64,000 nucleotides of DNA, taken from contig CM046867.1 in the NCBI GenBank assembly GCA_025617745.1, forward strand, positions 28,946,705 through 29,010,704. Reading direction: 5' to 3'. The position numbers and the translations under genes are program-made. The notes beneath the pieces were generated by a model. It made no database searches. It was given only the letters and a program-made list of their open reading frames with translations, and was not told where the DNA came from. Shown here one piece after another: positions 56,301 through 64,000 of the stretch. Positions within the stretch are counted from its first letter, which is position 1. The number at the start of each line of letters is the position of its first letter. Origin of the DNA: Heliocidaris erythrogramma (lineage: Eukaryota > Echinodermata > Echinoidea > Camarodonta > Echinometridae).

Positions 56301-58029
56301 TATTTTCAATGGCTCTTAACATTATTTCAAACCATGTCTATCAGCAACCGGAGTTTGTTTTTAAGTGTTTGTTTTATCCAACGGAGAGCTATACTTTGAA
56401 CTTTTGAACTTGAACGAATATTGATCACAGCGATAATCACTCAAGCTCAATTTACTACCAGTTGCATGAATGGCATTGAAAACCGTCTGGTAGGCCTCGA
56501 GATCTAAAAATACTAGAGTTAGTTATTCATCCAAAAACACTCATCAAATTAGCCATATTGAGGAAATATATCTAGGCATTATCATCTGGTTTGGTTTTTC
56601 AAATTGATTTTGCTCTGCATTTTAATTTTTCTTCACGCAGGCTTACATGCTCAATCTTTAAAAAGCCAGAGATACTATTCATCTTTATAGGTTTTTAGGA
56701 AGGGCCTCTCATAAGTGTCTTATACGCTATAGTGCATAGAATTTCAAAATGGGGGCGGGGGGAGGTGAAGTGCCCTCTACTTCGTCCATTCGACGCCCTT
56801 GATTTATATTTTCTACATTGTAACAAATGTGTTGGTAAATAAAAGACAAACGTAAAAGAGATACTTCAGATTTTGCATCATTTATGATATCCATTATGGC
56901 GTAAACATGCAGGGCTTGGATCCAAGATTTTGTAAGGGAGGGGGAACACACTTCCGAAATATTTCGTAAAGCTAAGAAAAAAAAATGAAAGGGCGGGTAG
57001 ACATTTCTGGAGTTTGTGTATTTGCCACTTGGGTTCCAAGGATAAGGTGAGGGGGGGGGGGGGGCACGGGCCAGTTGCGTTCCCTCCCCCAGTTGGCGTA
57101 AGATATCATAAACAACCATTAAAGATTTTGTCTCCGTGTTTGAGCTTCAGACGCAATGCAGTGACCCTAAACTTGGAAGTACACTGCACATAACCCTGAC
57201 CTGGGTATACCAACAGTCCCGCGTGCTGGTATTGTTGTGAGGACACCATGCTATGTCCTCGATAGGCGTGAAAGCACACAGCCGGTAACTCCTTTGATGC
57301 CAGCAAAGTTTCTTTCAAGTTTGGTTGATCATTCGAACGAGTATAAACTGCCCGAATCGGAGAAACTATTGTTGATAGCATACTGTGCAATTAGGCACCC
57401 CGCTCTTCCATAAATAGGGAAATATTTCCTCTTTTTTTACTCTGACAGAGAAAAAAAAGTAATAGTACGCGTTGAAGGCTGGACATTTCCATTTCATATA
57501 CCTTTGAATGAAATGTTTTGTACAGAATGATGAAGGACATGAGTTCATTCCGTACATTCGTACAAATTTCTTTCTCAGTTAAATACTCTCTTTTGGGGGG
57601 CTACAAATGAGAGAGAATTAGGCCTAAATAATATCTTTAAAAAAAGACGCGCTGTCCATATCCCGGAAGCTTTCTATTTCGCAAGAACATTTTACAAGAA
57701 ACCGCCAGTGAAGCAGAACGTTTTATTCCGACTTCAAATTCTATTCATCCCTTATTCCACTTCTCTCTTTTATTTTCATCCCTCTACATCTATTATTCAC
57801 GGCGTGTTTGAGTTCCAATGAATGAAGCACTGCAAACAACAATATTCTTCATGAAAAGCCTGTCACAAAAAGAGAGAGAGAGAAAGAAAGAGAAAAGAAT
57901 AGAAATGCTCTACTTTTGTGAGGAGAGAGAACAACACACCTACCGAAATGTCAATCATTCTGTAATTTCATTCGTCCGTATGCTCTGCGGCAAAATAGAA
58001 ACCACTCCCACCGCATCCAACCCGAGGCT

Positions 58030-58343
58030 CCCATTGGCTAAGATAGGTTATAGCAACACGAGTCATACACGTCCAACGTTCCACTGAGTACTGCATGCGA
58101 TATGCACCTTGCATGCACTGAGCGATGCATTTTCGAGCATTACACACACTCAGTTGCTAGCAGACAACATTTCGTCGCATGCACTTGCTAGTCGTTGAGG
58201 CGTTCTTCTGTGCACAGTCAATACAGATTTGAATGGATTTTACAGGATATTTTATACAGGATATCAATACATATTCCACGACTTCTCAATCGGATTTCTG
58301 TGAAAGGACTACAGATTTTTACTTTCTCATCTGTGTCTGAATT
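58030..58343 (+). promoter_or_regulatory. Possible promoter and non-coding first exon of the right-hand gene
   Basis: An inverted CCAAT (ATTGGCTAAG at about 58,033), a TCAGTT initiator-like motif at about 58,150 and a donor-like GTGAGT (58,344-58,349) are arranged as an untranslated first exon could be. This would lie about 4.9 kb upstream of the ANKRD50 acceptor at 63,196. The link is purely positional. Transcript data would decide it. Confidence 0.22.
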
Positions 58344-59525
58344 GTGAGTATTTGACTCTATTAGAGTCTGTTGATCTATGCTTGACTTAATTCCTTATAA
58401 TTTGAAAAATAATTTATCTTTTTACTGATCAGAGGGGATCAGAGAGATGGATGCAGACAGACGGTATATTCGGTATGGTATTCGGAATTGGAATGGCCTG
58501 TGCCAGCAGTGTATGGCTATAGCGAGGCTGACTTTCTGGCTGGCTTGCGCCTGGCCTGGACTGGCGAAATAAACATTGCCCTAACTCATCTTGTCATCTC
58601 GTCTTTCTGTCTCGCTCTCTGTTGTGTATTCTATATTTCTTTCTCTATTTTCTCCCATCTTTCTCTATTGTTTTCCATTTGTTGTCTCCCCGTTCTCCTT
58701 TTCACCTAACGCCTTATCGGCTGGTGATCGTTCATAATTCCTCCCTCATCTGCTCATCTTTTGCATCTCGTCGCTGCGGAGCTCTGCTTGATACATTTCC
58801 TGATTTCCCTGATTTCACCATGAAGCAAGTGTTCTTTTATCGCACACACACACACACAGACACATGCCAAGGAGTTCTGCGACAACTCATTGCACATACT
58901 ATTACTAATTATGATTTTTTTAAAAGCATTATTTAGTGGCCTTTATAAGGAGAGAACGGTTAAGACATAAAATTTTGTTTCAAGCAATAAGTGTTCTGTT
59001 TGAGACCAAAACCTATAATTTTCAGCATGTGAAATCTGCATAGAAAGCAGGCTTCCCAGGGAGGGGGGGAGGGGGAGGGGGGGGGGGGAGGGAAGGGGCA
59101 TGGAGCTTTCAAGAATGGGGTATTGTCAATGGTGCTGTTGTTGATTAGTGTTATATTACAGACAATTTTGACTATTATCACCAACAATTTTTTCGTAATT
59201 TTTTTTTTACACTTTAATCTTATCATGCTTATAAAATAGTACAGTCCACTTCTCTCATTTTTTTTGTAGCTATTATTTATTATATACTTTTTAAAGATAA
59301 AAATAGTATCATGACAGGTTACCCTAATTGGTTTCGTGCAATCTGGTATTTCTATCAAAAATCTATAACAATTGCATTGATCTTTGATTTTAAATAATTG
59401 TATCTACCAAAAACATAAGCAAACAAAATATGGACTTTTAATGAAATTGGTGCGGTTAATCATAATAATACAAATAAAAAATATTCAACTTGGCAAGAGC
59501 TGGGTGTTCATTGATGGAATGGATT

Positions 59526-59746
59526 GGGGGGGGGGGGGGGGGGGGGAGCATGCATGAGAGATGGGAAGGAGAGGGAAGGGGAACTGGAATAGAGGGTACT
59601 GGGGAGCTGTGAAGGGTCAAGGGGATGAAGCTGGAGAGGGGAGGTGTGGGAAAGTAGGGGTCAGGGGAGTTGGGTAGGAGGGGGTTAGGGAGTTTTGAAG
59701 GAGGGGGAAGGGAGCTGGGAAGGAGGGGGAAATTTGAAATAAAAAT
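59526..59746. repeat. Poly(G) plus purine-rich minisatellite
   Basis: G21 at 59,526-59,546, followed by degenerate units of about 17-20 bp with the theme GGGGAGCTGGGAAGGAGGGG. Confidence 0.75.
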
Positions 59747-59909
59747 GTTTAAAAAGTACATTGACCAGAGGGACTTTTCTGTCTTACTCCTAATTGGTAG
59801 GCCTAATAATACATATTGAAAGACAATAAATAAGCATACACCCCTTATATTAACATATATGCTACACTCAAGGCAATGCAGAAAAGAATGCTACTGAAGA
59901 AACTCACTA

Positions 59910-60477
59910 TTAAAGGGCAATCCTACTTGAGTAATAATTTGATTTAGTGTGAATGCAGAAAAAACAGAGTAAGCTGATTAGCGAAAGTGTGAATGGGACA
60001 AGCAATAAGAAAGTTATGATTTTTGAAAAGTTGTAATCACTATACATGTACAGGAATTTCAAAATTGGCTGTATCGGTGTGGTCACTGATGTAGCGGCGG
60101 TCAACTTTCCCATTTGCTCCAACACACACAATGGTAAAAATGTCAATTTTTCCAAATGTATAACTCAGTTGGATATTTTTCTTTTATGAGGACCTATAGC
60201 AATTTGGTATCAACAATATATTTTGAGTACTACCCTGAGGGAAAAGGTGGTTAGGAGAAAACCGCAAATTAATCATTTTTAAGTGTAAGACAAATGGGAG
60301 AGTTGACCGCCACTTTGTCACAATCGACTCACTAAATTGCCAATTTGAGATTTTTAAAAATGTACATAACTTTCTTATTCCCTGTCTGATTTTTAAAAAA
60401 ACTTTCACCGTGCTTCGTTTCTTAATTCTCTGCTTTCGCTTAAATCATCTAATTACCAAGGTTGGATTGCCCTTTAA
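59910..60477. mobile_element. TTAA-flanked fold-back element
   Basis: TTAAAGGGCAATCCTAC at the left and GTTGGATTGCCCTTTAA at the right. Inverted similarity continues inward, with AATAAGAAAGTTATG on each side and GCGGTCAACTTTCCCATTTG versus GTGGCGGTCAACTCTCCCAT. The whole element is therefore a diverged palindrome. Its right part (CATAACTTTCTTATT..) is homologous to the right part of 62,541-63,114. Confidence 0.8.
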
Positions 60478-60936
60478 CTAGGACCTTGGGACCATACACA
60501 TAAAAAATTACCTTGTTACAACTGTATCAGATCAGGGTAAAAAAACCCAAAGGCCAAAGGAACATAAAGACCTGGGACCAGCAAAAATACCTTGTTATAT
60601 CAGGAATCTTGTTATATCAGAGCTCTTTATAACGAGTTTCCACTGTACAATAAACCGTTATTCCTGTGTTGTATACACTTGACTTTAGATTGTAAGTCAG
60701 TGGAAGATGCTCCAGCATAACTGTTATTCCACTATTGTATACACTGGAGGCACATCAAATGCAGAATGCTGCATCATGACTGCAACCTGACACCAGACTG
60801 AAATGATTCATGTTGCATTCCATTCTACTTCCTATCTCATCACATCTCCAATCCCATCCTTCAGCATAGTCTGCAGGGCACAGACTCTGTTGTGACACTT
60901 AAACACAATTCCATGGTTTTGCCAGTCAAGGACCAC

Positions 60937-61172
60937 GTTCTCATTACAAGGGATAGCGTGCTCTAGCGTGCTCCACGGCGGTACACAGCGATCCCAAACC
61001 GGATTACCTCTAGGAGCGCGGTCTAGGGCGGCCTATTCGCAGTTTACTGTGCAAAGAGTGCCAAGATAGATCGCATTACCCTCTGCAGGTGTGAACCCGC
61101 GGCTTGCCAGCGGAGACCTCCCTGGTGCGCCCCACGATAGAGTGATCCACTTTCCAATCACGTAATGAGAAC
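60937..61172. mobile_element. MITE-like element, GTTCTCATTAC ends
   Basis: GTTCTCATTAC (60,937-60,947) and GTAATGAGAAC (61,162-61,172) are perfect 11-bp inverted ends. The interior is GC-rich (CTCTAGCGTGCTCCACGGCG, GAACCCGCGGCTTGCCAGCG) and non-coding. No target duplication was recognised. Confidence 0.65.
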
Positions 61173-61263
61173 AGGGTCTTTGGCTGTGTCAAGAGTACAG
61201 GGCCTATAGAGTCCAGTTGACCATGCAGTCTACATAGTCTCACACAGTTAAGACACACATAAG

Positions 61264-61511
61264 TAGGCTTTTTACACTTGATTTTGTTAACCCCGGACTA
61301 TTTAGATTTCTGTTCTCACTGAGCGCTTAGCCCCACCTTTTTACATTTAGGGCTAAAATAATCCCGTACTATCGTGGAGTTAGCCCACTCTGGTGAAATG
61401 CAATGTGAACAGAAAGTGAGCCAAGCTTAGTCCCATACTATTGGTGGGTCTAAATCCTTGTTTAGGGCACTCTACGGGACTAAGCAAAATTTTGTAAGCG
61501 TGAAAAGCCTA
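61264..61511. mobile_element. MITE-like element, TA-flanked GGCTTTT ends
   Basis: TAGGCTTTTTACACTT at the left and the complement of TAGGCTTTTCACGCTT at the right (ends 61,511) are imperfect inverted repeats. They could reflect a TA target duplication. Internal GTGAACAGAAAGTGAGC and TTCTGTTCTCACTGAGCGC blocks are also inverted. Confidence 0.6.
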
Positions 61512-61612
61512 TAGGACTAACAAGGGTTTGCACCTGCAAACTATCTTCAGTGCAACAGAGGAACCGAAAAAAGGGCTTTAGTCATTCATCATCTCAAAGA
61601 CACTGCAGCAGT

Positions 61613-61818
61613 GTGTTGTCCTCGTTGAATTATTCAGAGCAGGATGCCCTCTTCTTGACGATGACGGCATTACTCATGCCTGGCTCATTATGATCAAGGA
61701 ATTGGGCATGAGGGATTTCAGACATTTGGCCACTATTGAGGTGCCTTCTCTTAAAAAACAAGACATTGCCCGATTCTCTTGAATTTGGACTCACTGTGCT
61801 GTGACTGCTGTCATCCAT
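61613..61818. other. Overlapping protein-like frames on both strands
   Basis: On the minus strand an ATG (61,816-61,818) in good context opens a complete 62-codon frame (MDDSSHSTVSPNSRESGNVL.. to ..KKRASCSE). On the plus strand an acceptor-like CACTGCAG precedes a frame reading QCVVLVELFRAGCPLLDDDG.. that stays open to 61,791, with a GAG|GTG donor-like site at 61,741. Both have non-repetitive composition, but at most one can be real. The plus frame has a faint ankyrin flavour. Neither is recognised. Confidence 0.25.
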
Positions 61819-62540
61819 TTTTGTATTTTATTCTTCAATTGACTTGATTGTTGATTTCATTTTGAGCATGTGAAGAAAGGCTTGAAAACTGGCTTCCCTG
61901 CTCTAGATATCTGCTCTGTCTGCCAATTTCAAACACACACAAACCAATAGCAACAACAGCAACAAAGAACATAGGAGAAGAACATTTGTTGTTGTTAGTT
62001 AATCAGATTTGTGATTTGAGTGGGAGAGGGCTTACCTGTTCAATATACTCAATATGTGGTCCAAGAGATCAAACAGTGAGAACTTCTTAGATTTGAGTAT
62101 TCAAGAACAAAGTCTTGGAAGGAGATCTGAGGATAATCCTTCTATAAATATCCTTAGAGGTGGAGATATAATTGAGGAAACAGAGGTTGGTAGGGTGCTG
62201 TGTAAGATGTAGAGAGGTTTTTCTTTAAAACCCTATTCTACTTATGTTCTTTAAAACCCTGTTCTACTTAGGTTCTTTTAAACCTTTTGGTTCCACAGCC
62301 TATTCAAGCTGTGGGTTAGTTGCACATAGTAGGACTTTCATTGTTTCTTTCTTCATTTTCACATTTTCCAATGGTGAGAAGGTTCTTGATGTCATGCATT
62401 TAGGATTCTGTTGACTGTAACCAAATTTTATCAACACTGATTTAATCCCTGATCAATTGAAAAGTAACAACAAAATTATCAGATCTTCTTTATTGTTGTT
62501 CTCCTCTGCCATTTTTTATTTGTAGTTGAATATTGTGTTG
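61819..62540. other. Non-coding, likely intron of the right-hand gene
   Basis: AT-rich without coding signal. A 26-bp tandem repeat (TTCTTTAAAACCCTGTTCTA plus CTTAGG) occurs 2.5 times at 62,221-62,284. Confidence 0.55.
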
Positions 62541-63114
62541 TTAAAGGGGAATTCCACCGTGATAGTAAGTTGGTTTTAAAAGAAGCAGAAAAATTAAAGA
62601 GACAGATCAGTGAAAGCAATGGCGTAGCTACAGGGGGGCACATCGAATGGCGGAAACAAAGAAAAAGAAAAAGAGAGAAGGGGAGAAAAGGAAAGGTGGA
62701 ACAGGAAAAGGATGAGAAAAGAAGACGATAGGATCCCTTCCCGCACTCTGCCCCTAATCAGTGGGCTTGTAAATTTGCATTATATTTTCCAAGTAAGACC
62801 GGTGCTACGCTACTGTGTGAAAGTTTGAGCAAAAATCCAACAAGAAATAAGACAAAGATAAGATTATAATTATAAATTTTGTGTACACAGACTCAAATCT
62901 GGAAAATCAGAGAGCGATGCTACACAAAATCGGAGACGAGCTCACAAGATACATCACAGAGTTCCCAATTTGTGTTTGATTGACTTAAAACTTCAAAAAT
63001 TCATAACTTTCTTAATTTTTTGTCAGATTTTGCTAAAACTGTCACTAAACCGTTTCTCTCATTTCTCTGATTTTATTCAAATCAACTTAAGACCAGGGTG
63101 GACTTCCCCTTTAA
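62541..63114. mobile_element. TTAA-flanked fold-back element with nested MITE
   Basis: TTAAAGGGGAATTCCACC at the left and GGTGGACTTCCCCTTTAA at the right are inverted ends. The right 150 bp are homologous to the right part of 59,910-60,477. A second element is inserted at 62,617-62,816. The element lies 80 bp upstream of the ANKRD50 splice acceptor. Confidence 0.8.
62617..62816. mobile_element. Nested MITE, CAATGGCGTAGC ends, 7-bp target duplication
   Basis: Left end CAATGGCGTAGCTAC and right end GGTGCTACGCTACTGT, flanked by GTGAAAG on both sides (62,610-62,616 and 62,817-62,823). A short G run follows the left end, as in the sister elements. Confidence 0.78.
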
Positions 63115-63350
63115 TGATTTTCATGAATTTCAAACTGATGCCTCATCATTGTTTGATAATTCAGTAACATTTGATGTGATTTTTTTTTCACTTCCAGGTA
63201 CTAACTGGTTCCATGACTGATTCAAGATGAGATGGATATCTACTGGGATTGGAGCTCAGAGGTGCAAGCAAGATAACTGATCAAACAGAGAGGAATCTAA
63301 TATTGGATAATTGCATAATTTTTGAGTTTGCATAAGGATAGATCACCACA
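63115..63350 (+). other. Intron end, splice acceptor and 5'UTR of ANKRD50
   Basis: A polypyrimidine tract TTTTTTTTTTCACTTCCAG ends in AG at 63,196-63,197, so the exon starts at 63,198. Two short upstream frames, 63,213-63,230 and 63,227-63,280, lie in the leader. An in-frame TAG at 63,339-63,341 sits just before the coding ATG. Confidence 0.7.
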
Positions 63351-64000
63351 ATGACGACTTGTATGCTTCAAGGAAAGCGCTTCTACTGTCGTGAGTGGGC
63401 ATTCCAGAAGCTTGTCCATGGCTTGGACAATAGACAAGCTTCAAGAACATGTGGAACACTTATTATGGGAGGGCCAGGTAGTGGCAAGACGGCCCTCTGT
63501 TCTGAGGTTGTTTGGCCGACCAGTGCTGGGAAGCAACGGAGCCTGACAAAGAGGATGCTCGCGTATCATTTCTGTGAGGCTCATAATCGCGAGTCCCTGT
63601 CAGTTTCAAAGTTTATTCTTGGACTGGTTAATATGATAACACGCTCCACCCTCATCCACGGCTATGATGAAAAGCTGAGGGACCCAAGTGTGCAAGCTGT
63701 CCTGGAGCCTGCTGCATGTGAACGTAATCCAGATGAAGCATTCAAGAATGGAGTGTTGGTGCCCCTTTGTTCTCTAAATCCCCCCTCTCGCAACTGCTTC
63801 ATTCTGGTGGATTCTGTGGATGAGGCTTATCCTGTGATGGAAGGAGATAGTCCTGCAGGAAGCCGAACTATTGCAGAGCTTCTTGCAAATCACCATGAAC
63901 TCTTTCCACCCTGGCTTTGTCTATTGTGTAGTGCCCGCCGTCAGAGCAAGACTGTCACTCGCATGTTCACAGGCTTCCGCAAACTCAGCCTGGATGACCT
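63351..64000 (+). CDS. ANKRD50: ANKRD50 orthologue, N-terminal part (runs off the window)
   Basis: The first 216 codons of a longer protein. The opening [20 protein letters not shown] and the ending [10 protein letters not shown] match human ANKRD50 as I recall it, a protein of about 1,430 residues with an N-terminal STAND-type P-loop NTPase followed by many ankyrin repeats. Walker A is GGPGSGKT at residues 40-47. Walker B is FILVDSVDE with D154, D157 and E158. [15 protein letters not shown] follows at about 185-199. In vertebrates ANKRD50 assists SNX27-retromer-WASH recycling of cargo from endosomes to the plasma membrane. ATG 63,351 is chosen because an in-frame TAG lies three codons upstream (63,339-63,341). 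No intron interrupts the frame. TANC1/2 share the NTPase but match less well. Confidence 0.93.
   Translation, partial: MTTCMLQGKRFYCREWAFQKLVHGLDNRQASRTCGTLIMGGPGSGKTALCSEVVWPTSAGKQRSLTKRMLAYHFCEAHNRESLSVSKFILGLVNMITRSTLIHGYDEKLRDPSVQAVLEPAACERNPDEAFKNGVLVPLCSLNPPSRNCFILVDSVDEAYPVMEGDSPAGSRTIAELLANHHELFPPWLCLLCSARRQSKTVTRMFTGFRKLSLDD

Larger units (their letters stand above)
53367..59909. other. Intergenic region, no confident gene
   Basis: Contents: G14 runs at 53,989-54,002, 54,652-54,665 and 57,051-57,064, a C/T-rich stretch near 58,595-58,705 and (CA)n at 58,842-58,856. The minus-strand frame at 57,106-57,390 (..HAGLLVYPGQGYVQCTSKF..) has a protein-like composition but no supporting signals. 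59,526-59,746 is a G21 run followed by a purine-rich minisatellite. Confidence 0.5.

Noticed and set aside
57106-57390. 94-codon minus-strand frame with protein-like composition
   Set aside because: Weak splice signals and no recognisable family; kept only as a note inside the intergenic entry.
63351-64000. TANC1/TANC2 as the identity of the right-edge gene
   Set aside because: They share the STAND NTPase, but the N-terminal [11 protein letters not shown] start and the [10 protein letters not shown] end match ANKRD50 much better.

Overview
The window is eukaryotic, metazoan genomic DNA, AT-rich and mostly non-coding. Intergenic sequence is crowded with microsatellites, runs of 13-25 G, short inverted-repeat DNA elements, tRNA-derived SINEs and broken LINEs. 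From memory, several repeats are of the type common in sea urchins: the GTTTCATAAAAC...TTATCAATAACAAG fold-back family, the SINE tail with the ...GGTCCCCTGGTTGCTTAC... motif, and the CTCCGGCGACAATT repeat. An echinoid is therefore my best guess. This is an inference, not a proof.

Layout. 1-15 kb: no convincing gene. It holds a LINE 3' remnant, a tRNA-Arg(TCG)-like gene inside a 68-bp inverted repeat (3.6-3.85 kb), three SINEs (6.5, 11.3 and 14.0 kb; the 11.3 kb one has a 7SL/Alu-like head) and several MITE-like elements. About 15.4-15.7 kb: one possible terminal exon on the minus strand. 21,186-30,020: a complete, apparently very young Ty3/gypsy LTR retrotransposon with identical 400-bp LTRs, a 4-bp target duplication, a tRNA-Leu primer site, gag and pol. 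31.1-33.9 kb: a 390-bp near-identical inverted repeat around pyrimidine-rich degenerate tandem repeats. 39.4-42.7 kb: nested and long-TIR non-autonomous DNA elements. 43.3-45.4 kb (minus) and 47.8-49.9 kb (plus): two non-LTR retrotransposons. The second has an open RT frame and a 31-bp target duplication. 51.4-52.2 kb: two weak exon candidates. 59.9-63.1 kb: more fold-back elements. 63,351-64,000: the 5' end of a real host gene, an ANKRD50 orthologue running off the right edge, with a splice acceptor and 5'UTR just upstream.

The only coding units I regard as secure are the gypsy gag and pol, the two LINE reverse transcriptases, and the ANKRD50 N-terminus. The strongest unusual signals are these. 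(1) A textbook -1 frameshift cassette joins gag to pol: GGGAAAC, a 7-nt spacer, a 9-bp stem and a possible 5-bp pseudoknot. (2) The Gag lacks a zinc knuckle and has an RS/SPSP-rich tail instead. (3) The primer-binding site complements tRNA-Leu for 28 nt, perhaps further. (4) A SINE has a head resembling 7SL RNA, in what looks like an echinoderm. (5) Families of near-palindromic TTAA-flanked elements and poly(G)-bearing MITEs occur nested in one another.
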